Shown here one piece after another: positions 35,285 through 44,709 of a stretch of 64,000 nucleotides of DNA. The stretch is taken from assembly GCF_000696185.1 (NCBI RefSeq), contig NZ_KK853997.1, positions 7,399,431 through 7,463,430 of the forward strand, written 5' to 3'. A model generated the notes under the pieces. The model was not told the DNA's origin and did no database searches. It saw only the letters and a list, made by a program, of their open reading frames with translations. The stretch's first letter is position 1, and each line of letters begins with the position of its first letter. Position numbers and translations under genes: made by a program. This stretch comes from Kitasatospora cheerisanensis KCTC 2395. GTDB taxonomy: Bacteria > Actinomycetota > Actinomycetes > Streptomycetales > Streptomycetaceae.

Positions 35285-35888
35285 GGTTCAAGCTGGCCAC
35301 CCCGCCGCACCGCCCCGGCCGCGGCTCACCGGTAGGACATGGATCAGCCACTCGTTCGAACCAGGCGGCACCCCGGGCCGCAGCTTCCCGCCGCCCAGAG
35401 CCCCGCCCCGCGCACGAGCGTCATCGAGGCCGCCCACGAGCAGGCCGGTCAGGCCCGGAGCCGCAGCTCCGGCGGGGGAGGTCACCGCCGAACCGCGCCG
35501 GTCGGCGCGGTGTCGGGAGCGTCCACCTCCGGCGTCCTTCCGCCGGTGCGGGGCCGTTGGCAGCCGCTCCCTCGGCCCCCGGCCGGCGCAGCATCGGCCC
35601 TCAGCAGCGCGGGCACCAGCCCGTGGACGGCGGCGGGAACCAGAATCCCCGGTTGGCACCAGCGTGCGCAGGGGGACGGGCAGGGAGCGTGCACCGGCGA
35701 TCAAGGCCCGCCGGTGCACGGACGGGGGATACCTGGCCGCTCCTCGAAGACCAGGTAAGCCCGGTCGGGCAGTTCGGGGCCCCTGCGTCAGTGACGATGC
35801 GGGCAACCGGCCTAGGCTCGCTGCTGTGGGCCGACGGGGGCGACAGCAGCGAGCCGTGGTCACGTGACGGGGCCTCAGGGGAGCCTGG
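35285..35888. other. 604-base gap without a supported gene
   Basis: Open frames here are low-quality on both strands and I do not support any as a gene. The only clear element is the 10-bp palindrome GTCACGTGAC at 35859-35868, just before the stop of the beta-mannosidase gene. Some frames give fragments reminiscent of degraded coding sequence, but I cannot name a family. Confidence 0.4.
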
Positions 35889-38303
35889 TCACGCGGGTTC
35901 CACGCAGTACACGGCGGTGCGGGCGGCGTCGGCGTCGGTGCCGGCCGCTCCGGTGACCCGGATCCGGGCCTGTTCGCCTGCGAGCAGGGTCAGCAGGCCG
36001 CTGTCGGCGACCGCGTCGGCGGCCAGCCGGTCCGCCTGGACCAGCAGGTCGCGGACCAGGGTGCGGGCGGTGACCACGATGTCGATGGCCGTGTCGTCGC
36101 CGGTCACCGGCTCCACGGTCAGGTCGAACGTGGGCTGCTCGTAGTCGAACTCCTTGTCGGTCACCGGGAAGTACACCGCGCGCAGCCCGTCGGCGTCGGC
36201 GGCCAGGAACTCCTTGGTCGAACCCACGGCCGGAGCCAGCGCCTTCGGCACGGGCAGGCGCAGGACCGACCGGGCCTCGACGGTCAGGGGAATCTCGGTC
36301 GTGGTGGTCGCGGTGCCGTCGGCGGCGACCTTGCGCAACGTGACGACGGTGTTCCAGGGCCGGGCGGCCTGGTTGGCCAGGGCAAGGGTGGGGGTGGCGT
36401 CGCTGCCGTCGCCCGGCTGGACCGTGACGAGCCGGTCGGCGTAGACGCGGCGCAGCTCGTACCAGAGCGGCTTGAGCCGGCCGTCGCCGTCGATCGCGGC
36501 CCAGGAGGAGACCGGCCAGCAGTCGTTGAGCTGCCAGACGACGGTGCCGGCGCAGCGGGGCCAGTGGGAGCGCCAGTGCTCGATGCCGGTGGCGACGGCG
36601 CGGGCCTGGACGACCTGGGTCAGGTAGTGCCAGCGGTCGAAGTCGGCCGGGAGGCCGAAGTGGTGTTCGACGCCGCGGTCGAGTTTGGCGTTGCCGTTCT
36701 CGGCCTTCTGGTGGTGCAGCATGCCGGGCGAGTCGGGGGCGAGTGTTTCGTCGGGGAGGGTGCGGCGGAGGGTGGCGTGGGCGGGCGGGGCCTGCCAGCC
36801 GAACTCGGCGACGAAGCGCGGGACGGTGGCGCGGTACTCGGCGTAGTCCTGACGGTTCCACACCTCCCAGGAGTGGTGGGTGCCGTGGTCGACGTCGTTG
36901 GGGTGGTGGTCCCAACTGCCGGACCAGGGACTGCCGGCGGTGTAGGGGCGGGTGGGGTCGAGTTCGGCGACGATGCGGGGCAGCAGGCCGAGGTAGTAGC
37001 CCTCGCCCCAGGAGTCGGTGGCGAGTTCCTCCTCCCAGCCCCAGTCGCGGAAGCCCCACAGGTTCTCGTTGTTGCCGTTCCACAGCACCAGCGAGGGGTG
37101 CGGCATCAGCCGCACCACGTTGTCGCGGGCCTCGGCCTCGATCTCGCCGCGCAGCGGCTGCTCCTCGGGGTAGGCGGAGCAGGCGAAGAGGAAGTCCTGC
37201 CAGACCATCAGGCCGAGCTCGTCGCAGGCGTCGTAGAACGCGTCCTGCTCGTAGATGCCACCGCCCCAGACCCGGATCAGGTCGATGTTCGCCTCGGCCG
37301 CGCGGGCGAGGCGCTCGCGGTAGCGGGCGGGAGTGACGCGGGTGATCAGGGTGTCGTCGGGGATCCAGTTGGCGCCGCGGACGAAGAGGCGGACGCCGTT
37401 GACGACCAGGGTGAAGCCGCTGCCGTGTTCGTCGGCGGAGGTGTCGAGTTCGACGGTGCGGAAGCCGATGCGGCGGTGCCAGGTGTCGAGCGGGCCCTGC
37501 TCGTCGGCGAGCTCCACGTCGAGGTCGTACAGGGCCTGGACGCCGTGGCCGCGGGGCCACCACAGGGCGGCGTCGGCGACGTGCAGGACGAGAACGGCGG
37601 TGTCCTGCCCGGCCGGGACGGTGACCGTGGCGGTGTGGTCGCCGATGGCTGCGGTGGCCGTGAGCTCACGGTCGGCGCCGGTGGCGGTGCGCTCGAGGTC
37701 GAGGTGGAGTTCGACGGTGCCGGTGGTGCCGTCGACCGTGGTGCGGGGGCGCACGCCGGCCAGCCGGGCGGTGGACCAGCGCTCGATGCGGGCGGGCCGC
37801 CAGATGCCGGCGGTGGGCAGGGTCGGGCCCCAGTCCCAGCCGAAGCTGCTGGCCATCTTGCGGATGTACTGGAACGGCTCGGGGTAGACATTGGGCCGGT
37901 CGCCGACGAGGGCGCGCACCCTCTCGGCCTCGCGGTAGGCGCTGGTGAAGTGCACCGCGAGCTCGCCGGACAGGCCGGTGGCGTCGAAACGGTAGCTGCG
38001 GTGCATGTTGCGGGTGGAGCCCAGCTCCGTGCCGCCGAGGGTGAGGGTGGCGGCGGTGTCGAGGCCGTCGAACACCAGGTCGGTGCGCTCGTGGCGGCTG
38101 CTGCTGTCGGGCAGGTCGAGCGTGTAGGTCCAGTCCTGGCGGCCGACCCAGGCGACTGCGGTCTCGTTCGCCTCCAGGAACGGGTCGGGGATCAGCCCGG
38201 CCTCCAGCAGGTCGGTGTGGACGCAGCCGGGCACGGCGGCGGGGAGCCGGTTGCCCGCGTGGTGCAGGGTCCAGCCCTGGTCGAGGTGTGTGACGTCCTT
38301 CAT
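35889..38303 (-). CDS. Beta-mannosidase, glycoside hydrolase family 2
   Basis: 804 residues, intact, no signal peptide, so intracellular. N-terminal sugar-binding domain (AVPGCVHTDLLEAGLIPDPF and VGRQDWTYTLDLPD), Ig-like domain, then the barrel: LVVNGVRLFVRGANWIPDD, DLIRVWGGGIYEQDAFYDAC, acid/base Glu in SLVLWNGNNENLWGFRDW and nucleophile Glu in VPRFVAEFGWQAPPAHAT. VPGCVHTDL and RGANWIPDD are typical of beta-mannosidases rather than beta-galactosidases. It should release mannose from imported beta-1,4-mannooligosaccharides. The upstream region carries an AACCGGTT operator at 38383-38390, implying LacI control. Confidence 0.92.
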   Translation of the reverse strand: MKDVTHLDQGWTLHHAGNRLPAAVPGCVHTDLLEAGLIPDPFLEANETAVAWVGRQDWTYTLDLPDSSSRHERTDLVFDGLDTAATLTLGGTELGSTRNMHRSYRFDATGLSGELAVHFTSAYREAERVRALVGDRPNVYPEPFQYIRKMASSFGWDWGPTLPTAGIWRPARIERWSTARLAGVRPRTTVDGTTGTVELHLDLERTATGADRELTATAAIGDHTATVTVPAGQDTAVLVLHVADAALWWPRGHGVQALYDLDVELADEQGPLDTWHRRIGFRTVELDTSADEHGSGFTLVVNGVRLFVRGANWIPDDTLITRVTPARYRERLARAAEANIDLIRVWGGGIYEQDAFYDACDELGLMVWQDFLFACSAYPEEQPLRGEIEAEARDNVVRLMPHPSLVLWNGNNENLWGFRDWGWEEELATDSWGEGYYLGLLPRIVAELDPTRPYTAGSPWSGSWDHHPNDVDHGTHHSWEVWNRQDYAEYRATVPRFVAEFGWQAPPAHATLRRTLPDETLAPDSPGMLHHQKAENGNAKLDRGVEHHFGLPADFDRWHYLTQVVQARAVATGIEHWRSHWPRCAGTVVWQLNDCWPVSSWAAIDGDGRLKPLWYELRRVYADRLVTVQPGDGSDATPTLALANQAARPWNTVVTLRKVAADGTATTTTEIPLTVEARSVLRLPVPKALAPAVGSTKEFLAADADGLRAVYFPVTDKEFDYEQPTFDLTVEPVTGDDTAIDIVVTARTLVRDLLVQADRLAADAVADSGLLTLLAGEQARIRVTGAAGTDADAARTAVYCVEPA

Positions 38304-38363
38304 GGTGCGGCTCCGTTCGCAGCGGGGTGGTTCTGGAGGCTGGCGGGAGCAACCGTAGCCCGT

Positions 38364-38705
38364 CCGATCAACGCTGTCCATAAACCGGTTAGGCAGCGGC
38401 TTCTCGCTCGATCGATGACGAATATCCTCTGTCAATCCAGGGGATGCTGCCGCGCGAGCCGGGTGGAGATCCAACGGTGACAGCGGATTGTCTTTACCGG
38501 TTCGTCGAGAACGGTGATCGTTGCACCGCGGGCTGTCCCCAGGTCCGCAGGCGGTGTCGGCCGCCCGGGCGGCGCCAAGTGTCGCGGTGCTCGATCCCGG
38601 GGCGGCGAGAGGGTCTCAAAGGAGGGGCTCAGGTCGAATTGACCGGTAAAGCCGTGCGAGCGGTACGGTGGCCGGGCTGCACTGCCAACAAGCAGTTAAC
38701 CGGTT
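38364..38705. promoter_or_regulatory. Divergent control region with four ACCGGT palindromes
   Basis: Between the beta-mannosidase and the first LacI gene. ACCGGT-centred sites lie at 38383-38390 (TAAACCGGTTAGG), 38496-38501 (TTTACCGGTTCG), 38642-38647 (TTGACCGGTAAA) and 38698-38705 (TTAACCGGTTGT). A second motif, CAACGCTGTCC at about 38370-38380, abuts the first site and resembles the GACAACGTTGTC palindrome upstream of the ROK gene. Even-spaced palindromes with a central CG are typical LacI-family operators. The nearest site to the beta-mannosidase start is about 80 bases away. Confidence 0.65.
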
Positions 38706-38797
38706 GTCCACGATGGGCAGGGTTGGCTACTGCGGGCGGCCGCGCCCGTAGTAGCTTGGGGGCGGAAGGTCTGCCTCGTCGGTTCGGAAGGGTCCTT

Positions 38798-39847
38798 GTG
38801 GATCAGGTGTCTCCGCAGCGGAAGCGGGCCGGGAGGCGGCCCACGATCGCCGACATCGCCAAGATCGTCGGCGTGTCGAAGGTCTCCGTCTCGAATGCGC
38901 TGAACGGCCAGCCGGGCGTCTCGGAGGCGACCAGGGCCCGGATCGCGGAGGTCGCGGAGGAGATCGGGTTCGTGCGCAACAGCGCCGCCCGGGCGCTGAG
39001 CGGGGCGAAGTCCTCGGCGGTCGGCCTGGCCCTGGCGCGGCCGGCCCGGATGCTGGGGACCGAGCCGTTCTTCATGGAGCTGATCGGCGGGATCGAGAAC
39101 GTCCTGTCCGACGCGTCCTACTCGCTGGCGCTCCAGGTGGTCTCGGACCACGAACGCGGGCTGGAGGCGTACCGGCGCTGGTGGGGCGAGCGGCAGATCG
39201 ACGGCGCGATCCTGGTGGACCTGCGGGAGGACGACGCGCGGGTGCCGGCCCTGGAGGAGATCGGCCTCCCGACCGTCGTCATCGGCCACCCGTCCGGATC
39301 CGGCAGCCTGACGCCGGTGTGGTCCGACGACGCCGCCGCGATCCGCGAGACGCTGGAGTACCTCGCGGCGCTGGGCCACCGCAGGGTCGGCCGGGTCGCC
39401 GGGCTCACCGGCCTGGTGCACACCTCACAGCGTGACGCCGCCTTCGCCGCGGTGTGCCGGGAACTGGGACTGGAGGCCGCGCCGGTCATCCACACCGACT
39501 ACACCGGCATGGAGGGCGCGCGGGCGACCCGGCGCCTGCTGCTCTCACCGGCCCGGCCCACCGCGATCCTCTACGACAACGACATGACGGCTGTCGCCGG
39601 CCTTTCGGTGGCGCAGGAGATGGGGCTCCGGGTCCCCGAGGACCTGTCGATCGTCGCCTGGGACGACTCCCCCCTCGTCCAGGTGGTACGGCCTCCGCTC
39701 ACCGCGCTGACCCGGGACATCCACGCCTACGGCGCCCACGCCGCCCGGATCCTGCTGGCACTGATCTCGGGCGAGAAGAGCGAGGGCTACGAGGACGCCG
39801 CTCCGCAGCTGACCCCCCGGGGGAGCACCGCCGCGCCTCCCGCGTGA
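38798..39847 (+). CDS. LacI-family regulator 1 of the mannan locus
   Basis: 349 residues. HTH: RPTIADIAKIVGVSKVSVSN then ALNGQPGVSEATRARIAEVA, with the hinge helix NSAARALSG. The periplasmic-binding-protein-like sensor follows, with PTAILYDNDMTAVAGLSVAQ and LSIVAWDDSPLVQVVRPPLT. The GTG at 38798 is the first start before the HTH and follows GGAAGG. The HTH recognition helix (SKVSVSNAL) differs from those of LacI 2 and 3 (SAGAVSLAL), so it probably reads a different operator. It sits next to four ACCGGT sites and divergent from the beta-mannosidase. Confidence 0.9.
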   Translation: MDQVSPQRKRAGRRPTIADIAKIVGVSKVSVSNALNGQPGVSEATRARIAEVAEEIGFVRNSAARALSGAKSSAVGLALARPARMLGTEPFFMELIGGIENVLSDASYSLALQVVSDHERGLEAYRRWWGERQIDGAILVDLREDDARVPALEEIGLPTVVIGHPSGSGSLTPVWSDDAAAIRETLEYLAALGHRRVGRVAGLTGLVHTSQRDAAFAAVCRELGLEAAPVIHTDYTGMEGARATRRLLLSPARPTAILYDNDMTAVAGLSVAQEMGLRVPEDLSIVAWDDSPLVQVVRPPLTALTRDIHAYGAHAARILLALISGEKSEGYEDAAPQLTPRGSTAAPPA

Positions 39848-39853
39848 GCTGTG

Positions 39854-39872
39854 CCGCCCCCGGAGCGGGCGG
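39854..39872. terminator. Short hairpin between converging LacI genes
   Basis: CCGCCC at 39854-39859 pairs with GGGCGG at 39867-39872 across seven bases, in the 28-base gap between two converging genes. The stem is short, so the call is tentative. Confidence 0.4.
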
Positions 39873-39875
39873 GGC

Positions 39876-40901
39876 TCAGGGCCGGCGCGGCGGCCCGGTG
39901 GTGCCGCGCGGGACCAGGACGGGGGTACCGGAGACCCGGGACTCGGCCCGTCCGGTGGCCAGCAGTTCGAGCAGGCACCGCGCGACCTCGGAGCCGAACG
40001 CGAACGGGTCGTGGCTGAGGGCCGACAGGCCGGGCCGGGTGATCTGACACAGGTCCGAATCGTCGCAGGCGACGATCGACAGGTCCTCGGGGACCCGGAG
40101 CCCCGTCTCCTGGGCGGCGGCCAGGCCGGCCACGGCCATGAGGTCGTTGTCGTAGACGATCGCGGTGGGCCGGTCCGCGGCGCCGAGCAACTCCCGGGTG
40201 GCCCGGGCGCCCTGATGGGCCGACAGGTCGGTGGGCAGGTTGCGGTGGCCGTCGAGGGACAGCTCGGCGGCCACCGCCTCGAACGCCCGCGAGCGGACCA
40301 GGGCGCTGCCCAGCCTGGCCGGGCCCGCGACGTGGGCGATCCTCCGGTGCCCGAGGACGGCGAGGTAGCGCACCGCCTCCGTGATCGCCGCCGCCTCGTC
40401 GTTCCAGACCGCCGGGAAGGGACCGCTGAGGTCGGGGTGGGTGACGGCGACCACCGGCATGCCCAGCCGGTGGGTCGGCTCGATCCGGGGGTCGTCCGCC
40501 GTCACCCCGGTCAGCACCGCGCCGTTGACCTGGCCGGACTGCCACCACTTCTTGAAGAGGGCGACCTCCATCTCCCGGCTGGTGGTGAGGTGCAGCAGCA
40601 GGGAGCAGGACTGCTCCGAGAGGACGTGCTCGATGCCGCCGATGAGGGCCATGTGGAGCGCGTCGAGGCCTTCGTCCACGGCTTCGCGGCTGATCGCCAT
40701 GCCGATGGTGTGCACCTGGGGTCCGCGGGCCAGCGAACGGGCGGCGAGGTTGGGGGACCAGCCGAGCTCGCGGGCGGCCTCCGTGATGCGACGGCGGGTC
40801 TCCTGCGAGACGCCGGGCCGGTTGTTGAGGGCGAGCGAGACGGCACCGGCGGAGACCCCGGCGCGCGCGGCGACGTCTCGGATCGTCACCCGGTGCTGCA
40901 T
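39876..40901 (-). CDS. LacI-family regulator 2 of the mannan locus
   Basis: 341 residues. HTH: VTIRDVAARAGVSAGAVSLA and LNNRPGVSQETRRRITEAAR, hinge NLAARSLARG. The sensor domain carries PTAIVYDNDLMAVAGLAAAQ and LSIVACDDSDLCQITRPGLS. It is closely related to LacI 3 at 46656: the recognition helices are identical, so both may bind the same operators. ATG at 40901 follows GGGGAAC. Frame intact. Confidence 0.9.
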   Translation of the reverse strand: MQHRVTIRDVAARAGVSAGAVSLALNNRPGVSQETRRRITEAARELGWSPNLAARSLARGPQVHTIGMAISREAVDEGLDALHMALIGGIEHVLSEQSCSLLLHLTTSREMEVALFKKWWQSGQVNGAVLTGVTADDPRIEPTHRLGMPVVAVTHPDLSGPFPAVWNDEAAAITEAVRYLAVLGHRRIAHVAGPARLGSALVRSRAFEAVAAELSLDGHRNLPTDLSAHQGARATRELLGAADRPTAIVYDNDLMAVAGLAAAQETGLRVPEDLSIVACDDSDLCQITRPGLSALSHDPFAFGSEVARCLLELLATGRAESRVSGTPVLVPRGTTGPPRRP

Positions 40902-41045
40902 GCTGTTCCCCTCCGACGGCTGATCGGCCCGCGACACGCGTCACGCTCTCGGGGGTCATCCTGTCAGGTCGGGCCGCTGCCGAACCCGCCGACCGCTTTC
41001 GGGTCACCCGCGGGCGGCGGGTCCTGCTCCGCGCATCCCGGCGGT

Positions 41046-41847
41046 CAGGCGGGTGGGGAGCTCGACGCGCGGGCCGAGCCGGCGCCGCCGTGCAGACGGC
41101 CGGACACCACCCCGGCGGCGGTGCGGGCGAGGAGCGCGAGGTCCCGGGGGAGGACGGTCGGGCCGGGTGCACGGAGCCCGACGGGTTCGAGGTCGTCGAA
41201 CCCCAGCAGGGCCGGCCGCAGGTCCGGGGCCGCGAGTGTGACCAGGCCTCAGCGGTGAGCCGGTTGTCGGAGGCGAGCAGGGCCGGGACGGGTTCGGGCC
41301 CCTCCAGCAGGCGGGCGACGGCTCGCCCGACCCGGGACGGCGGGTGGGCCGGGGCCGATCCGTCGCGCGGTCACCGGCAGGTGCGCCAGGGCCGTCGCCT
41401 CCCGGTGACCGTGCAGGCGCTCGGCGCAGGTGTGGAGGTCCGGCGGGCCACCGACGGATCCCACCGGAGGGGACGATCACCAGGCCGTCGACCCGGCGGG
41501 GGCAGAAGGCCGTCGCCGGCTCGCGCTTCCGCTCGCCGCTCTCCGCGCAGGATCCGGTGACGAGCAGGCAGCCCGGCTCGGCCACGTCCGCGACGGCGCG
41601 GGCCGGCTGGGGTCGCCGATGTTCGCCAGGGGCAGGGCGATGCTCGCGGTCCGGCCGGTGCGCAGCAGGCAGGCCCTGTCGTGCGGCGGAATCCAACTCG
41701 GCGATGACGGCCCGGTCCTGTCCGGCCAGGGCTGAGGCCGCTCTCGCCGTTGACGACCCCGGAGACGGTCTTGAGGCCGACACTGGCCCGGGCAGCGACG
41801 TCGTTCTTGGCGGGGCCGGGGCTGGGGCCGGGTCTGCTGGTGGTCAT
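41046..41847 (-). pseudogene. Decayed LacI-family regulator gene
   Basis: Pieces of a LacI protein appear in order but in several minus-strand frames: NDVAARASVGLKTVSGVVNG (HTH, start ATG at 41847), RVDGLVIVPSGG preceded by CLLVTGSCAESGERKREP (start of the sensor domain), ALLASDNRLTAEAW and LGFDDLEPVGLRAPGPTVLP, and near the end RVELPTRLTAG. About 800 bases remain where a working gene has about 1,000. A segment of the ligand-binding domain between VPSGG and LLASDN is missing, so sequencing error alone cannot explain it. The remnant belongs to a different LacI subgroup from the three intact genes. Confidence 0.7.
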
Positions 41848-41957
41848 CGGCGGTAGGAGGCGCGGGGTGCCGTTCGGGCCCGGTTCCCCGTCCCCTCTCG
41901 AAACGGTGCGGGCTCTTCCGGGGCCGGCGGCGGCAGGACCGTCCGGTGGAGCCCCAG

Positions 41958-42971
41958 TCAGCGGTGGGCGGGCAGTGCGGGGCGGGCGAGGGCGGCGGCG
42001 CCGACCAGGCCCGCGTCCGTGCCGAGCCGTGCGGGCACCACGCTCAGGCCGCGGGTGAAGGAGAGGGTGGCGTACGAGGCGAGGTGGCGGCCGAGGGGTT
42101 CGAAGAGGACCGGGCCGGCCTTGGCGACGCCGCCGCCGATCACTGCGGCCTCCAGTTCGACGAGGGCGGCGGTGGCGGCGATCCCGGTGGCGAGGGCCCG
42201 GGCGGCGAGGTCGTAGGCGGCCAGGGCGAGCGGGTCGCCGGCTCCGGCGGCGGTGGCGACCGCACCGGCGGTGGCGTCGCCGTCCGGGCCGGGCCGCCAG
42301 CCCAGTTCGGCGGCGGTGCGGGCGATGGCGGTGCCGGAGGCGAGTCCTTCCAGGCAGCCGCGGGAGCCGCAGGGGCAGGGGCGGCCATCGAGGTCGACGG
42401 AGATGTGGCCGAGGTGTCCGGCGTTTCCGGTCGGGCCGCTGTGCAGGCGGCCGTCGAGGACGAGGCCGGCGCCGACGCCGGTGGAGACCACCAGGCACAG
42501 GGCGTTGCGGTAGGGGCGGGCGGCGCCGCGCCAGTGCTCGGCGGCGGTCATCGCGACGGCGTCCCCGCCGAGGACGACGGGCAGGTCGCGGACGGCGGGG
42601 TGCTCGGCGGCTTCGGAGCGCAGCGGGAAGCCGCGCCAGCCGGGGAGGTTGACGGGGCTGACGGTGCCGGCGGCGATGTCGACGGGGCCCGCGCTTCCGA
42701 TGCCGAGGGCCCGTACGTGCTGCCAGGCGGGCAGGCGGGCCAGGTTGTCGAGGACGTGGTCGACGGCGGCCATCAGCGCGTGCCGGTCGCCGTCGGCGGG
42801 AGTGAGGACCTGGAGCCGGTGCAGCAGGGTGCCGTCGGCGTCGACCAGGCCGCCCGCGATCTTGGTCCCGCCGATGTCGAGGGCCGCGATCAGCGGTCCT
42901 GCGGGTGGGCCGCTCGGTGCTGACCCAGCGGGTCCGGCTGCGAGGGCAGTACCGGCCATGTCGTAACTCAT
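41958..42971 (-). CDS. ROK-family sugar kinase
   Basis: 337 residues. ATP site AALDIGGTKIAGGLVDADG, sugar-binding/catalytic region VVLGGDAVAMTAAEH and VVSTGVGAGLVLDGRLH, the ROK signature with GNAGHLGHISVD, and the zinc motif CPCGSRGCLEGLASG. No DNA-binding domain is present, so it is a kinase rather than a ROK repressor. In this locus the likely substrate is mannose (or glucose), giving mannose 6-phosphate for ManA. ATG at 42971; a second ATG four codons later is also possible. It is divergent from the ABC transporter across about 330 bases containing two palindromic operators. Confidence 0.88.
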   Translation of the reverse strand: MSYDMAGTALAAGPAGSAPSGPPAGPLIAALDIGGTKIAGGLVDADGTLLHRLQVLTPADGDRHALMAAVDHVLDNLARLPAWQHVRALGIGSAGPVDIAAGTVSPVNLPGWRGFPLRSEAAEHPAVRDLPVVLGGDAVAMTAAEHWRGAARPYRNALCLVVSTGVGAGLVLDGRLHSGPTGNAGHLGHISVDLDGRPCPCGSRGCLEGLASGTAIARTAAELGWRPGPDGDATAGAVATAAGAGDPLALAAYDLAARALATGIAATAALVELEAAVIGGGVAKAGPVLFEPLGRHLASYATLSFTRGLSVVPARLGTDAGLVGAAALARPALPAHR

Positions 42972-43057
42972 TGTGACGTCTCCGGGCGTGTGACTGGGGA
43001 GCGCCGCAGTGCTGGACGGGGCGCCGCCGGGGGTTCCCGGCGATTCTGACCCGCTCT

Positions 43058-43174
43058 GACAACGTTGTCCAGCGCCCGCCGATCGCAGTCGGATAACGGG
43101 CCGAGCGAGGCGATAAGTTAGGCAAACGTTTAGTAAAACGGACCTTGTTGTGTAACAAATCTCGTGGATATCAA
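43058..43174. promoter_or_regulatory. Operators and promoter between ROK kinase and ABC transporter
   Basis: GACAACGTTGTC at 43058-43069 is a perfect 12-bp palindrome nearest the kinase. GGCAAACGTTTAGT, with palindromic core AAACGTTT at 43124-43131, lies nearer the transporter. TTGTTG at 43145-43150 and TATCAA at 43169-43174 are spaced 18 bases apart and could be the transporter promoter. Both palindromes have the LacI-type central CG. This AT-rich patch is unlike its surroundings. Confidence 0.6.
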
Positions 43175-43306
43175 TGTTGACCGCTCTATGGACATGGCGG
43201 CAAAGTGACGTCTACGTTAAGCGTCCAGCAGCCAGGGGGGCCGGCCAGGTCCGCTGGGTGTCGCTTCCCCCGTGTCCGTAGACGATCAGCGCGAAGGATG
43301 AGCGAA

Positions 43307-44611
43307 ATGCGAAGAGGATGGGTGGCCGTCGCGGCCGCGACCCTGGTGGTGCTCACGGCGTGTAGCAGCAACGGCGGCGGCGCTACCTCGGCCCCGACAG
43401 TCAACGCGGACCCGACCAAGGTGTCCGGCTCCATCACGGTCCTGACGAACCGCACGGACCAGCTGGGCGACGGCACCTTGGACAAGTACGCCGCCGAGTT
43501 CAAGAAGGTCTACCCGAACGTCAAGGTGAAGTTCGAGGGGATGAAGGACTACGAGGGCGAAGTCAAGATCCGCATGAACACCGAGAACTACGGTGACGTG
43601 CTGCCGATCCCCTCGGATCTGTCGATCGCCCAGTTCCCGAACTTCTTCTCGTCGCTGGGCGATGCCGCCGAGCTCTCCAAGCAGTACCAGTGGACCGACT
43701 ACTCGACGGTCGGCAACAAGGTCTACGGCATCGCCAACTACGGCACCGTGACCGGCTTCGTCTACAACAAGAAGGTCTGGGCGGAGGCCGGGGTCGCCGA
43801 GTGGCCCAAGACCCCCGAGGAGTTCCTCACCGCGCTGAAGGCCATCAAGGCGAAGGGCGCCGCGACTCCGTACTACACCAACTACCACGACGGCTGGCCG
43901 CTGCGGCAGTGGACCGACGCCATCAGCTCCCCGAGCTGCGACCCCAGGGCCAAGGACGCGATGGCCGGCACCCCGCTGCCGTGGACCAGCGGCAACGACA
44001 TCTTCACCATCGACAGCCTGCTGTACTCGGTGGTCAACGAGAAGCTCTCCGAGGCCGACCCGACCACCACCAACTGGGACAACTCGAAGGTCCTGCTGGC
44101 CACCGGCAAGATCGGCTCGATGTACCTCGGCTCCTGGTCCGTCTCACAGGTGCGCGACGCCGCCACCAAGGCCGGCGCGAACCCGGACGACATCGGCTAC
44201 ATGCCGTTCCCGTCCACCAGCGGCAAGTTCTGCACCGTCCTGCAGCCGGACTACAAGTACGCGATCAACAAGCACTCCAAGAACCAGGAGGCGGCCCGCG
44301 CCTGGATCGACTGGTTCATCAACAAGTCCGGCGCGGCCCAGGCCGAGCAGGGCATCTCCTCGGTCAAGGGAACCGAACTGCCCAGCGCGCTCAAGCCGTT
44401 CGCCGAGAAGGGCGTGCAGATGATCGGCCAGAACCAGGAGAAGCTGGCGACGGTCAAGAAGATCGACAAGGGGGCGGAGATCAACCTGGACGCCCCGGAC
44501 TACCGGCAGAAGCTCGTCGACATCGCCCGCGGCGCCGCTCCCGGCGACCAGAAGTCCTACTTCGCCGAGCTCAACAAGAAGTGGTCCGAGTCGCAGAAGA
44601 CGGTCGGCTGA
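43307..44611 (+). CDS. Sugar ABC transporter substrate-binding lipoprotein
   Basis: 434 residues. Lipoprotein signal: RRGWVAVAAATLVVLTACSS with the lipobox cysteine in LTAC. The mature part is a family-1 extracellular solute-binding protein: ITVLTNRTDQLGDGTLDKYA, AAEFKKVYPNVKVKFEG, YGIANYGTVTGFVYNKKVW and WDNSKVLLATGKIGSMYLGS. It should capture mannooligosaccharides, inferred from the locus. The ATG at 43307 is preferred to that at 43298 because AAGGA is then 8 bases away. The two permease genes follow. No ATPase gene is present, as usual for Streptomyces carbohydrate importers that share MsiK. Confidence 0.9.
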   Translation: MRRGWVAVAAATLVVLTACSSNGGGATSAPTVNADPTKVSGSITVLTNRTDQLGDGTLDKYAAEFKKVYPNVKVKFEGMKDYEGEVKIRMNTENYGDVLPIPSDLSIAQFPNFFSSLGDAAELSKQYQWTDYSTVGNKVYGIANYGTVTGFVYNKKVWAEAGVAEWPKTPEEFLTALKAIKAKGAATPYYTNYHDGWPLRQWTDAISSPSCDPRAKDAMAGTPLPWTSGNDIFTIDSLLYSVVNEKLSEADPTTTNWDNSKVLLATGKIGSMYLGSWSVSQVRDAATKAGANPDDIGYMPFPSTSGKFCTVLQPDYKYAINKHSKNQEAARAWIDWFINKSGAAQAEQGISSVKGTELPSALKPFAEKGVQMIGQNQEKLATVKKIDKGAEINLDAPDYRQKLVDIARGAAPGDQKSYFAELNKKWSESQKTVG

Positions 44612-44709
44612 CCCACCGGAGACCGAGCGGCCCGGCCCGCGCCCACCCGCCCTGACATCGGGCCGGGCCGCGCCGCTCACCGGACGCCAGGACCTACGAA
44701 GGAACGAAG

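Noticed and set aside
35285-35888. 191-codon minus-strand frame between the vWA and mannosidase genes
   Set aside because: Arg/Pro/Gly-rich with no recognisable motif, no binding site and no codon-bias support.
41946-42923. 325-codon plus-strand frame opposite the ROK kinase
   Set aside because: Shadow frame: the minus strand encodes a complete ROK kinase with ATP, sugar and zinc motifs.
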